The notes below the pieces were generated by a model, which was not told the DNA's origin, did no database searches, and saw only the letters and a program-made list of their open reading frames with translations. Below, piece after piece: positions 9,324 to 17,335 of a stretch of DNA of 64,000 bases. Origin of the DNA: Thermosynechococcus sp. HN-54. Its GTDB lineage: Bacteria > Cyanobacteriota > Cyanobacteriia > Thermosynechococcales > Thermosynechococcaceae. Made by a program: the position numbers and the translations under genes. Position 1 is the first letter of the stretch. Each line of letters starts with the position of its first letter. Where the stretch lies: contig NZ_CP098039.1 of NCBI RefSeq assembly GCF_023650955.1, positions 930,001 to 994,000 on the forward strand, written 5' to 3'.

Positions 9324-10841
9324 ATGACAGCATCCCTTGATTTGATTTGGCAGCAGGCACGGCAGGGTCAAGCAGAAGCCATTGCCCATTTGATGAACCG
9401 TACACTTCAGGTCAAGGGGGTGCGTGCCCTTGTACGGCGGCGGGGGGACTGTTTGCAAATTATGTTTGAAGCCGCGCGATCGCTCCCGCCTCAGGCTTGT
9501 GTTCAGTTTGTCCGTCGAGGATTGAAGCAGTTGGCGCCCCAAGGGATTTTGCGGGTACGGCTCCATGGTCGCCTTGTCGGTGAAGAATGGCCGGAATGGA
9601 CACAGACCGTTGACTTACAGGAGACCTTACCGGCGGCTCCACCTGTTCAAGCAAGCTCAAATTCAGTCCCACCTGCCACCACCCCATCCCATCAGGCGGT
9701 CAGTGCTTTTGCCCTCAGTTTGCTGGCGATCGCGGGCACGGGGGCCGTTGCCCTCACTCTACAAAATCAACTCAGTGTCGATGCCCCGCCGAATGCAGAA
9801 CCCAGTCCAGCCATTACGACCCCTGAACCGGAGATTCCCCTTGTGCCCCCCCCACTCGCCCCGAGCGATCGCCGTTTGCGGATTAAGGCCGTTGGCGATA
9901 TTGTCCTTGGCACCAATTTTCCGAGTAACCGCTTGCCTGCGGATCCGCAAAAGCTCTTTGCCCAAGTGAAACCCTATCTTCAAGGGGCAGATCTCCTCTT
10001 TGGCAATTATGAAAGTACCCTCACTGATCATCCCCATCCCTTCAAAAACACCAGTAGTGGTCGCAGTTTTGCCTTTCGCTCACCACCCAGTTATGCCCAA
10101 GTATTGCGCCAAGCTGGTTTCAATGTCCTCAACATCGCCAACAACCACAGCTACGACTTTAATGAGCAGGGATTTCGCGATACGATTCGCCACATCAATG
10201 CCGCTGGCATGACCGCCATTGGTGATCTCAATCAAATTACCTACCTTGAAGCCAAGGGCCTGAAAACCGCATTTATCGGCTTTGCCACCTACTACGGCCA
10301 AAATCGCATTCAAGACCTCAAGGCCGGTGCCGCTCTTGTCCAAGAAGCCAAGAAAAACGCAGATATTGTGGTTGTCAGTTTCCACGGGGGCGCCGAAGGC
10401 AGCGATCAAATTCACACTCGCGATCGCACCGAGTACTTTTACGGCGAAGACCGGGGCAATGTCGTTCAGTTTGCCCGCACCATGATTGATAACGGTGCCG
10501 ATTTAATCTTGGGTCATGGCCCCCATGTCCCCCGTGCCCTTGAATTGTACAAAGGCCGCCTCATTGCCTATTCCTTGGGGAACTTTGTCGGCTATCAGAC
10601 CCTGAGTAGCCACGGCACCCTTGGCAAGTCGCTGATCCTCGATGTCGAACTCGACGGTTCTGGCCGCTTCATTCAAGGAAAAGTCATTCCTGTGCGCCTC
10701 GATGCCAAGGGAATTCCCCACATTGACCAAAACTTTGCCAGTGTGCAACTGATCCGCCGTTTAATTCAGTCTGACTTTCCCACCACCCCCCTACAGATTG
10801 AGCGCTTTGGCGAGATTGTTAGCACCGATTCCCAATCCTGA
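9324..10841 (+). CDS. CapA-like (PGA_cap) metallophosphatase-fold protein
   Basis: 505 residues in three parts. Residues 1-95 form a small domain (LDLIWQQARQGQAEAIAHLM) of a type found at the N-terminus of several cyanobacterial proteins. One hydrophobic segment follows (about 130-150, AFALSLLAIAGTGAVALTL) and then a Pro-rich linker. The C-terminal domain starts RLRIKAVGDIVLGTNFP and carries GNYESTL, NIANNHSYDF, VSFHGGAEG and GHGPHVPRALE, the metal-binding pattern of the CapA/PGA_cap family. CapA proteins work in poly-gamma-glutamate capsule assembly, but no capBC is near, so the substrate is unknown. A hairpin at 10898-10918 probably ends the transcript. Confidence 0.8.
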   Translation: MTASLDLIWQQARQGQAEAIAHLMNRTLQVKGVRALVRRRGDCLQIMFEAARSLPPQACVQFVRRGLKQLAPQGILRVRLHGRLVGEEWPEWTQTVDLQETLPAAPPVQASSNSVPPATTPSHQAVSAFALSLLAIAGTGAVALTLQNQLSVDAPPNAEPSPAITTPEPEIPLVPPPLAPSDRRLRIKAVGDIVLGTNFPSNRLPADPQKLFAQVKPYLQGADLLFGNYESTLTDHPHPFKNTSSGRSFAFRSPPSYAQVLRQAGFNVLNIANNHSYDFNEQGFRDTIRHINAAGMTAIGDLNQITYLEAKGLKTAFIGFATYYGQNRIQDLKAGAALVQEAKKNADIVVVSFHGGAEGSDQIHTRDRTEYFYGEDRGNVVQFARTMIDNGADLILGHGPHVPRALELYKGRLIAYSLGNFVGYQTLSSHGTLGKSLILDVELDGSGRFIQGKVIPVRLDAKGIPHIDQNFASVQLIRRLIQSDFPTTPLQIERFGEIVSTDSQS

Positions 10842-10897
10842 GCACTCTCTAGAGAAGATTCCTCATCCGCGGATCAGTTGATCTCCTTCACGTCTCA

Positions 10898-10918
10898 AGT
10901 TTGCCTTTCGGGCAAGCT
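10898..10918 (+). terminator. Probable rho-independent terminator after the CapA-like gene
   Basis: An 8-bp stem (10898-10905 with 10911-10918, one T-G wobble) closes a TTTCG loop. A run of six T follows at 10932-10937, about 13 nt after the stem rather than directly behind it, so efficiency is uncertain. The IS element has inserted within that T-rich stretch. Confidence 0.45.
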
Positions 10919-10929
10919 CTTCCATTCAT

Positions 10930-10938
10930 CCTTTTTTC
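10930..10938. repeat. Left copy of IS target-site duplication
   Basis: CCTTTTTTC stands directly left of the left inverted repeat and is repeated exactly at 12028-12036 to the right of the element. A 9-bp duplication is within the range for IS4-type elements and marks the insertion as young. Confidence 0.85.
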
Positions 10939-12027
10939 CAGAAGTGTTGAATTCTGCAACAAAACTTAACATCCTAAGTGACAAGTAGCTCTGGCTGCCA
11001 ATCAAAGCTCCAATGCACTATCGAGCAGCGGCGACTCAGTTCCAGTTGCAAATATCGCAATTTGTCTAATAGCTTCCTGCCAAAGTATTCAGGTATCTCC
11101 ATTAGCTCTAAAATTAAGTACCCAATCAAAACCATATAAATCTGATTTATCACCCCATTCAAACTCTTCGTAATCAGCTTGTCTAATGATAAATGCATCT
11201 TTAGAAACTTCCATAAGTTCTCAATCCCCCACCGATGCCGATACAGCTCACTCACTTCCTCATCACTTAGATGCATTAGATTCGTCGCAATACGAAACTC
11301 TGTTCCATGCTCATCAAAAAATTGAACCACTCGGTATCTCTCATGATTGAGCTTCATTCTCATGTTATTCTTGATACGCACAACAAATAAACACTTCCTC
11401 TCACTCAGCCGCTCTAAAAATCTCCAACTCGCAAACCCTCTATCCATGATGGCAACGGCATTCTCAGGGATCATTTCTAAAATCTCGTCTTGAAAGCTTA
11501 GGTCATGTCTCTCCCCAAAAGAGACTACTGCCTTACCCAGGATGTTCTCTGTTAAATCAAATCCTGTAATTAACTTCACTTGATGGTATTTGTAGAACCA
11601 AAAGAGCTTACTCGTCAGGGTAATGACGGTTGAATCAATAGGAAACAGCATCAGACTTGAACAACGATGTCTCTTGCGAGCTTGAGACATGAGATGAGTG
11701 TAAATCCTCTCAAATAAGGTGGTTGTTCGAGTTTTGTTCGCCTTGGAAAACGTGGACATATCCACTGTAATCCCCGAATGATTCAAGCGATAAAATAAGG
11801 CTCTCATGCTGGTTAATCCTTGGTCGAGAATGTAGGTCAACCAGATTTTGAAGAACAATTGAGAGTTGAGGACGGGGTAGTCGCAAGGGCTGAGCTGCTT
11901 GAGAATAGACTTGACAAGAACTGAAAAAGATGCCATAGTAAGCTGATTAATTTTTCTTCTTTTGAGGGAAGAATACGACATTTCTTCCCTTTTTTCTAGC
12001 CTCTTAAACTATCTTTCAACACTTCTG
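10939..12027 (-). mobile_element. IS4-type insertion sequence, complete
   Basis: 1,089 bp bounded by perfect 13-bp terminal inverted repeats, CAGAAGTGTTGAA at 10939-10951 and its complement at 12015-12027, with a 9-bp target duplication outside. One transposase gene fills it. Base composition is lower in GC than the flanks and HIP1 octamers are absent. Two degenerate relatives lie at 12853-12930 and 12965-13499, so the family has visited this locus repeatedly. Confidence 0.93.
10974..11981 (-). CDS. IS4-family DDE transposase
   Basis: 335 residues. The catalytic triad can be read as Asp116 (FPIDSTV), Asp180 (AIMDRGF) and Glu254. The last sits in a textbook YREK signature (Tyr247, Arg250, Glu254, Lys261: YRHRWGIENLWKFLK), which defines the IS4 group. 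It starts with MSYSSLKRRK and ends shortly inside the element. No frameshift or stop interrupts it, so it is probably still active. The truncated copy at 13214-13453 repeats its first 79 residues almost unchanged. Confidence 0.95.
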   Translation of the reverse strand: MSYSSLKRRKINQLTMASFSVLVKSILKQLSPCDYPVLNSQLFFKIWLTYILDQGLTSMRALFYRLNHSGITVDMSTFSKANKTRTTTLFERIYTHLMSQARKRHRCSSLMLFPIDSTVITLTSKLFWFYKYHQVKLITGFDLTENILGKAVVSFGERHDLSFQDEILEMIPENAVAIMDRGFASWRFLERLSERKCLFVVRIKNNMRMKLNHERYRVVQFFDEHGTEFRIATNLMHLSDEEVSELYRHRWGIENLWKFLKMHLSLDKLITKSLNGVINQIYMVLIGYLILELMEIPEYFGRKLLDKLRYLQLELSRRCSIVHWSFDWQPELLVT

Positions 12028-12036
12028 CCTTTTTTC
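12028..12036. repeat. Right copy of IS target-site duplication
   Basis: CCTTTTTTC, identical to 10930-10938, begins at the base after the right inverted repeat. Confidence 0.85.
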
Positions 12037-12083
12037 CTCACATAAGACTTCCCAAGTGGTTCAACACGCTGAGCCTTACTTAC

Positions 12084-12425
12084 TTAGTAAACATCTTCTA
12101 GGATGGTGATGACTCTACCGTTTAGGTTAGGATTACTAGCCCCATTAAGAGCGCATAGCTCGTGGCATCGCTGTTTAGCATATTCCCACGCCGAGAAACT
12201 TTCCCCCGCTGGCGGCGAGACAATGTACGGCTCTTTTCCATACAACGTGTATAACTTGAACAGCTTCTCTGCTGACATCCCCACTTGAAAGTACTCGGCC
12301 AAGTTCATGTCCACAAGTTGGCGAGCGGCTGCAACTGCTTCCGCCCAAGTCGAATGCTCGGAGTGGGTGTACGTCTCCTCTTCATCCATGTAATGGGAGT
12401 TATCAGCTACCCGTACAGTGAACAT
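12084..12425 (-). CDS. Conserved hypothetical protein
   Basis: 113 residues starting MFTVRVADNSHYMDEEETY. The pattern (an N-terminal strand, an acidic MDEEETYTHSE stretch, an AVAAARQLVDMNL helix, then GKEPYIVSPP) matches an uncharacterised small-protein family seen in many unrelated bacteria. No catalytic motif, membrane segment or signal peptide is visible. It lies between the intact IS and the IS remnants, with a start ATG at 12425. Such scattered distribution and the mobile setting would fit transfer, but this is inference. Confidence 0.7.
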   Translation of the reverse strand: MFTVRVADNSHYMDEEETYTHSEHSTWAEAVAAARQLVDMNLAEYFQVGMSAEKLFKLYTLYGKEPYIVSPPAGESFSAWEYAKQRCHELCALNGASNPNLNGRVITILEDVY

Positions 12426-12607
12426 CAGCTACACCCTCCCTCCAAAGCGTTATTCCTCTGTGAGATATTGATGGAGCGCCGCTAAAGCATCTACTTTGAT
12501 GCTATTAATGCCACAGAAATAGATGAGATTCTAGCATCTGTAATAAAACACCACATTCTGGGGATGGGGAACCCAACTTTCTGAATTTAGGGGCAATAAA
12601 ATAATGT

Positions 12608-12844
12608 TCAAACAGGTGGCTTTTTTTCAAGGGACATCCAGCGTAGTTGTCCACACTGTTTGCACCACACTAGCCTGCGCTGACTCACTGAACTCGCCTT
12701 GTAACGGATACCACCCAATTCCCACAGGGAGCGACTGGTCTGGCAACTAGGGCAAGAAAGTTGCCATGCTTCTGACTCTGCCCGAATGGCTTCTGCCCAT
12801 GACTTTGGCAGCAATGTGACTACTAATTGTTGAATAAGACTCAT
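12608..12844 (-). CDS. Small zinc-ribbon protein
   Basis: 78 residues from ATG 12844 (MSLIQQLVVTLLPKSWAEAI). A helical N-terminus is followed by two CxxC knuckles, CPSCQTS near residue 31 and CKQCGQL near residue 61, spaced as in a zinc ribbon. The frame is open 13 codons further upstream, but that part is IS-derived sequence. An old IS end begins only 9 nt before the start codon, so the original promoter and leader have been replaced. Function unknown; similar short proteins occur in other cyanobacteria. Confidence 0.65.
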   Translation of the reverse strand: MSLIQQLVVTLLPKSWAEAIRAESEAWQLSCPSCQTSRSLWELGGIRYKASSVSQRRLVWCKQCGQLRWMSLEKKPPV

Positions 12845-12852
12845 TGCTACAT

Positions 12853-12930
12853 CAGAAATTTTAAGCTCTGTAACAAAACCCAAGATTCTAGACTAGAAGC
12901 AGCTCTAGATGCCAATCAAAACTCTAAAAT
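12853..12930 (-). mobile_element. Decayed IS left end (remnant 1)
   Basis: About 75 bp that align by eye with the left end of the intact IS at 10939: CAGAA at the tip, AACAAAAC in the middle and TGCCAATCAAA further in, with many point changes between. No matching right end was found next to it, so it is a truncated or nested copy. Confidence 0.7.
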
Positions 12931-12964
12931 TTACTCCACCATAACCATAGTAACCGTGCTATCT

Positions 12965-13499
12965 CAAAAGTTTTGAATTCCCAAACAAAACTTAACATCT
13001 CAGGCAACCAGTAGCCCTAGCTACCACTAAAATCTCCAAATAAACAGAATCAATAAACACTTCCTTTCACGGGATTTGTCTAAAAATTTCCAACTCGCAA
13101 ACAACAGGATTCTCAGGGATCATTCCTAAAATCTCTTCCTAAAAGCTCAGGTCAGGTCTCTCCCCAAAAGAAATCACTGCCTCACCCGTAATGTTCTCTG
13201 TGTTTTGTTGGGTTTAGAATAATGTCGATATATCCACCTTAATCCCAACATGATTCAAGCGATAAAATAAAGCTCTCATGCTGGTTAACCCTTGGTCGAG
13301 AATGTAGGTCAACCAGATTTTGAAGAACAATTGAGAGTTGAGGACGGGGTAGTCACAAGGGCTGAGCTGCTTGAGAATGGACTTGACAAGAGTTGGAAAA
13401 GATGCCATAGTAAAATGACTGTTTTTTGTTCTTTTGAGGGAAGAATACGACATTTCTTCCCTTTTTTCTAGCCTCTCAAACTATCTTTCAACACTTCTG
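12965..13499 (-). mobile_element. Internally deleted IS copy (remnant 2)
   Basis: The left tip is degraded (GTTTTGAATTC, then AACAAAACTTAACATC as in the intact element). The right end is perfect: the 13-bp repeat at 13487-13499 is identical to that of the complete IS. Parts of the transposase gene can be recognised in between (for example around 13040-13100 and 13155-13200), but most of its middle is missing. At about 535 bp it is half the length of the active copy. No target duplication is visible. Confidence 0.85.
13214..13453 (-). pseudogene. Transposase N-terminal fragment
   Basis: 79 codons from MSYSSLKRTKNSHFTMASF, nearly identical to residues 1-75 of the intact transposase at 10974-11981, then a divergent tail VDISTLF and a stop at the deletion point. 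All catalytic residues are missing, so it cannot transpose, though it keeps the native start region and could in principle still be translated. Confidence 0.9.
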
Positions 13500-13579
13500 G
13501 GCTGTGCACTAACTTTCACAGTGTTACGAGTGTGCGATACTTGTGAAAAGGGCTGTGCTGCGATTCAAATCTTCAACCA

Positions 13580-13984
13580 GTGAAAAAGCGGGTCACATTG
13601 ACATTCCCCCGACGGACGATCCAAATGCCCGTCACCTATCGCTTGGCCAAGGACTTTAATATTGCCGCCAATATCATCCGCGCCCAAGTGGCTCCCAACC
13701 AAGTGGGCAAACTAGTTCTGGAGCTGGCAGGAGACATTGACCAAATGGAGGCGGCCCTAGAATGGTTGCGGCAGCAGAATATTGAAGTTTCCCTTGCTAG
13801 CCGTGAAATTGTGATTGATGAGCAGGCCTGTGTCCACTGTGGCCTCTGTACAGGGGTATGCCCCACTCAGGCGCTGACGCTCCATCCAGAGACGTTTCAA
13901 CTCCAATTTACCCGCTCCCGTTGCATTGTCTGTGAGCAATGTGTTGCCGCGTGCCCGATGGAGGCCATTCACACAAACTTTTGA
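13580..13984 (+). CDS. NIL-domain 4Fe-4S ferredoxin-like protein
   Basis: 134 residues from a GTG start. Residues 1-75 form a NIL domain (KRVTLTFPRRTIQMPVTYRL...), the small ACT-like domain otherwise found at the C-terminus of methionine ABC transporters. Residues 80-134 hold two classical cluster motifs, CVHCGLCTGVCP and CIVCEQCVAACP, so two 4Fe-4S clusters are expected. Such proteins occur in nearly all cyanobacteria; a role in sulfur or methionine metabolism has been proposed for relatives in other bacteria. It stands alone, after the IS scar and convergent to a Uma2 gene. Confidence 0.88.
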   Translation: MKKRVTLTFPRRTIQMPVTYRLAKDFNIAANIIRAQVAPNQVGKLVLELAGDIDQMEAALEWLRQQNIEVSLASREIVIDEQACVHCGLCTGVCPTQALTLHPETFQLQFTRSRCIVCEQCVAACPMEAIHTNF

Positions 13985-13997
13985 TGCAAGTCCTCAA

Positions 13998-14567
13998 CTA
14001 ATCCTCAAGAATCACGTCCTCATAGATGTCAGACAAGTGGCCTTGCCAGCCGATGCTCTTGAGTTCAACTGGGCTGTCTGGCGAGGTATAGGCCTGCCAA
14101 ACCCATAACCCTGCGGTGCTGCGATGAAAGGTCTCTAGCCGCTGCTGACGAGTATTGACAAGCACGTATTCTTTTAAAGTCTCAAGGCTTTGATAGTCAA
14201 GGAACTTATCGCCGCGATCAAAGGCCTCTGTTGAGGGAGAGAGCACCTCAATCACTAAGCAAGGGAAGGATTTATACAGTGGCGCTTGCTGATCCCGTGG
14301 GTCACAGGTCACCAATAAATCGGGATAGTAAAAGCAATTTCGCTGCTCAAGCCGTACTTTCATATCTGAAATGTAGAGACGACAGCCCCTTTGCCGCAAA
14401 GTGGGGCGTAGGAGGGTGGCCAAATTCAAGGCTAGGGTGACGTGGGCATCACTAGCTCCTGCCATTGCATATACTTGGCCGTTGATGTATTCGTGCTTAA
14501 CTCCACTTTGGGCTTCCCATTGCAAATAGTCTTGAGGACTCAGTTGCGGTGAAGGTTGCGTGCTCAT
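13998..14567 (-). CDS. Uma2-family (DUF820) putative endonuclease
   Basis: 189 residues with the PD-(D/E)XK-like core of the Uma2 family: PDLLVTCDPRD (Asp), then PCLVIEVLSPST (Glu) and DRGDKFLDYQ (Lys). Start ATG at 14567 gives the usual N-terminus (SPQDYLQWEAQSGVKHEYINGQVYAM is the typical opening; only part is quoted as family evidence). These proteins are greatly expanded in cyanobacteria, often near mobile DNA, and have no firmly known role. The stop lies 13 nt from the convergent NIL-ferredoxin gene. Confidence 0.9.
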   Translation of the reverse strand: MSTQPSPQLSPQDYLQWEAQSGVKHEYINGQVYAMAGASDAHVTLALNLATLLRPTLRQRGCRLYISDMKVRLEQRNCFYYPDLLVTCDPRDQQAPLYKSFPCLVIEVLSPSTEAFDRGDKFLDYQSLETLKEYVLVNTRQQRLETFHRSTAGLWVWQAYTSPDSPVELKSIGWQGHLSDIYEDVILED

Positions 14568-14629
14568 TGGCAGTCTGGAAGAGCCAGTGGTTATCTCGCT
14601 ACTATTGATCCTAGGGTACGAAGAAAATC

Positions 14630-15283
14630 ATGACCCAACAACACGGATATTCGGCACTGGCAACGTTGGCGGGGATAGTGTTCCTGATTGCCCCGGCCAA
14701 GGGAGTGCCTTCGGCTGTATTGCCAGAACGTTTTTATCGGGCGATCGCCAACCAAGACTGGGCAACAGCGGTGCAAATTCTTGATCAAGTCATTCGTACC
14801 CATCCCCAGCAGGCGCCAGCCCTTGCCAGCTATCGTCAAGAATTGCTACGGCTGCAACAACTGCCCCGAACTGCTGCTCCACCAATGGCAACAGTGATCA
14901 CCCAGCCCAGTGGCATTGTGCCCATCCTGCGGCGGCAAGGGGGGATTCCCGTTATCCAAGTTATGTTTAATCAACGGCTGCGGTTTGAGATGCTGGTGGA
15001 TTCAGGCGCCAGTATGACAGTGATTACCCGATCAATGGCACGCGCTTTAGGCATTACCCCTGCGCAAGTTGTGGAAAATCGCATTTTTCATACCGCCAAT
15101 GGTCAAGTGGTCTTACCAGTCGTGTATGTCCAATCAATCAGCGTCGGCGGCTTCCATCGTAAACAAGTGCCCGTTGCTGTGGCTGGGTCTGAAATGACTA
15201 TTGGCCTCTTGGGGCAAGATTTTCTCCAGCACTTTGATGTCAGTCTGCGGCAAGATCATATTCAGTTGCAACGTCGTCCTTAA
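14630..15283 (+). CDS. Retropepsin-like aspartic protease, probably exported
   Basis: 217 residues. The N-terminal 25 residues (ALATLAGIVFLIAPAKG) look like a signal peptide or anchor. Residues 25-80 are a helical segment with a TPR-like flavour (WATAVQILDQVIRTHPQQAPALASY). The rest is a clan-AA retropepsin fold with the active-site motif FEMLVDSGASMTVITR (Asp in DSGAS) and the C-terminal hydrophobic-hydrophobic-Gly element IGLLGQDFL. Such single-lobe proteases act as dimers. Substrate unknown. It ends 3 nt before rdgB, suggesting cotranscription. Confidence 0.83.
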   Translation: MTQQHGYSALATLAGIVFLIAPAKGVPSAVLPERFYRAIANQDWATAVQILDQVIRTHPQQAPALASYRQELLRLQQLPRTAAPPMATVITQPSGIVPILRRQGGIPVIQVMFNQRLRFEMLVDSGASMTVITRSMARALGITPAQVVENRIFHTANGQVVLPVVYVQSISVGGFHRKQVPVAVAGSEMTIGLLGQDFLQHFDVSLRQDHIQLQRRP

Positions 15284-15286
15284 GAA

Positions 15287-15871
15287 ATGCCCATCCTCGC
15301 CAAAGCCATCTTAGCTAGTCACAATGACGGTAAGGTCAAAGAGTTCCAAGGCTGGTTACAGCCGTGGATTGGTGAATTGCTACCCTTGCCCTCCACCATT
15401 GAGATCGCTGAAACCGCTGATTCCTTCTTGGGCAATGCCTGCTTGAAGGCCACCACAGCTGCCAAAGAGATGGGTGAGTGGGCGATCGCCGACGATTCGG
15501 GGCTAGCCGTTCATGCCCTTAAGGGGGCACCGGGGATTTATTCGGCTCGCTACGGTGCCACGGATGCTGAGCGCATTGAGCGTCTATTGCGGGAAATGGC
15601 CGGTGTGCGCGATCGCAGAGCTGAATTCATTTGTGTCATTGCCCTCGCGCGCCCCGATGGCACGATTGCCATTACAACGGAAGGACGTTGCACAGGCGAA
15701 ATTTTAAGCGCGCCCCGTGGCAGTGGCGGTTTTGGCTATGATCCCATTTTTTGGGTACCCAGCCAGCAGCGCACATTTGCGGAAATGAGTCCAATGGAAA
15801 AGCAACAAATCAGTCATCGCGGCCAAGCGCTGCAACAGCTTCAGGAGTATTTTCAAGCCTTGAGTCCGTAA
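15287..15871 (+). CDS. rdgB: Non-canonical purine NTP pyrophosphatase (RdgB/HAM1)
   Basis: Hydrolyses ITP, dITP and XTP to monophosphates to keep deaminated purines out of nucleic acids. The 194 residues carry all family blocks: LASHNDGKVKEF at the N-terminus, FLGNACLKA, the metal-binding WAIADDSGLAV, GAPGIYSARYG, GSGGFGYDPIF and the C-terminal SHRGQAL. The ATG at 15287 is 3 nt after the stop of the protease gene; no separate ribosome site is obvious, so coupled translation is likely. Confidence 0.96.
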   Translation: MPILAKAILASHNDGKVKEFQGWLQPWIGELLPLPSTIEIAETADSFLGNACLKATTAAKEMGEWAIADDSGLAVHALKGAPGIYSARYGATDAERIERLLREMAGVRDRRAEFICVIALARPDGTIAITTEGRCTGEILSAPRGSGGFGYDPIFWVPSQQRTFAEMSPMEKQQISHRGQALQQLQEYFQALSP

Positions 15872-16012
15872 ATTTACGGTTGTTGGCAGTCGGCTGTTAG
15901 CTTAGCCTAGCTAAAGATGGGGTTTCTCTAGGGAAACCTCGCTACAATGCAAGAGCTGGCTTAAGGTAACCCTACATTAGCAAATGCTCCTCATAGAAAA
16001 AACTAATCGGGA

Positions 16013-16018
16013 ATATAA
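16013..16018 (+). promoter_or_regulatory. Possible -10 element of the Tyr-repeat gene
   Basis: A consensus TATAAT 64 nt before the ATG at 16082, within a 210-nt gap. No convincing -35 box sits 16-18 nt upstream, so this is a weak assignment. Confidence 0.3.
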
Positions 16019-16081
16019 TGAAGATAGGTGAGGGTGTGCCCGAGGCTCGGTGGCTGGTTGCCGTGATTCAAAGCAAAGAGT

Positions 16082-17335
16082 ATGGGCGATCGCGAATTAA
16101 TTGAACAATTTATCAAAGACTTAATCCAGAAAAATTCGCGAATGCTCTCGAATCGGCACCTGCGCGTCGAAACCACCTTTGATGAAGTGCAGTTAATTTC
16201 CTATCGGGATGGCATTGTTGCTCGTGTCAAAACCGATGCCCCCACCCTTGCTATTGAAGTACGGGACACCTCTCCCTATCGGCCTCTCATTCAAGAGGTC
16301 ATGGTGGACTATGAGATTTTTCAGGTGAGTGTTTCCGCAACACCGGGATTTTTACGTTACGAACATCGCACCGTTCCTGAAGGCTACGTCATCCAATACA
16401 CCGAAGCAGGCGTACTCTGGAAAGACCGCTGGGCACGGGGTAAGCGCCGCGGTGCTCTTACGGGCGGCAACTCCCTCGGCATGGATGCGATGATTCTCTA
16501 TCGCGGAACTTGGTATCCGATTCAAAGCGTCAATGCTGCCAATGGCTTTGTAGCCATCCGTACCTTGGGGGGGGAAGCGACTTACAGTGCCTCCGACTTT
16601 CTTGTATGGCTGAAAAAAGAGGAAAAAGAGACCGCTGAGAGTCCCAGTCAGATCAGTGCCTACAAACGGGGAGAACGCATGGGAGACATTGACAGCGCCC
16701 CCACCCAAATCCTCGAGGCCACGGAAATTATGGCTGCCAAGGCCAGTGGCACCCCATCAACACCAATTGCCTCCCCTGCTGGCGAACTAGAGGAGGAGGA
16801 AGACCACGCTGTCATTTTGCCTGTAACTCCACCAGTCCCTGTGGTTGCAACAACCACCTCAACGTCCCCTGAACCTGCACAACCTGCTGAAGCCACTCAA
16901 GGGTATCCAGCGGCGAACTATGAACACTCGGTAGGCTATCCTCACCCCAGCTACAACTACTCCCAAGGGTATCCAGCGGCCAACTACGAGCACTCCGTCG
17001 GCTATCCCCACCCCCACTACGACTACTCCCAAGGGTATCCAGCGGCCAACTACGAGCACTCCGTCGGCTATTCCCATCCCCACTACGACTACTCCCAAGG
17101 ATATCCAGCGGCGAACTACGAGCATTCCGTTGGCTATGCTCATTCTAGCTATGGTCAGCCGTACCCGCCCCAAGCCTACCAGCACATTGATCCGAATATT
17201 CAGATGGCGCTAACCTATCTCCAATCTAGTTTGGCGTATCTGCTGCAAGTCGAGCCGAAAAATGCCAATATTCATGCAGCCATTCGCGCCACCAGTATGG
17301 CGATTCAAAATCTCCTCACCCTTCTCAATGCTTAA
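16082..17335 (+). CDS. Cyanobacterial hypothetical protein with Tyr-rich tandem repeats
   Basis: 417 residues, unrecognised. Residues 1-180 look like a folded mixed alpha/beta domain (MGDRELIEQFIKDLIQKNSR at the start, WKDRWARGKRRGA near 120). Residues 180-272 are a low-complexity linker rich in Glu, Pro and Thr. Residues 273-360 are four consecutive 22-residue repeats of the form QGYPAANYEHSVGYPHPxYxYS. The C-terminus (365-417) is helical, with YLQSSLAYLLQVEPKNANI. No signal peptide or membrane helix is evident, so it is probably cytosolic. A good -10 (TATAAT, 16013-16018) lies 64 nt upstream. Its stop overlaps the convergent GT2 gene by 4 nt. Confidence 0.75.
   Translation: MGDRELIEQFIKDLIQKNSRMLSNRHLRVETTFDEVQLISYRDGIVARVKTDAPTLAIEVRDTSPYRPLIQEVMVDYEIFQVSVSATPGFLRYEHRTVPEGYVIQYTEAGVLWKDRWARGKRRGALTGGNSLGMDAMILYRGTWYPIQSVNAANGFVAIRTLGGEATYSASDFLVWLKKEEKETAESPSQISAYKRGERMGDIDSAPTQILEATEIMAAKASGTPSTPIASPAGELEEEEDHAVILPVTPPVPVVATTTSTSPEPAQPAEATQGYPAANYEHSVGYPHPSYNYSQGYPAANYEHSVGYPHPHYDYSQGYPAANYEHSVGYSHPHYDYSQGYPAANYEHSVGYAHSSYGQPYPPQAYQHIDPNIQMALTYLQSSLAYLLQVEPKNANIHAAIRATSMAIQNLLTLLNA
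16898..17161 (+). repeat. Four 66-bp in-frame tandem repeats
   Basis: Four contiguous 66-bp units encode the 22-residue repeats of the protein at 16082-17335. Units 2 and 3 differ at only two bases, both C to T, pointing to a recent duplication; units 1 and 4 are more diverged. There are no spacers, so this is not a CRISPR. Confidence 0.93.

Noticed and set aside
16898-17161. Regular repeats considered as a CRISPR array
   Set aside because: Units are contiguous, in frame and without spacers; they encode a protein repeat.
16859-17185. Minus-strand frame with repetitive Val/Gly-rich translation across the repeat region
   Set aside because: It is a shadow of the 66-bp repeats of the plus-strand gene; composition is unnatural and there is no ribosome site.
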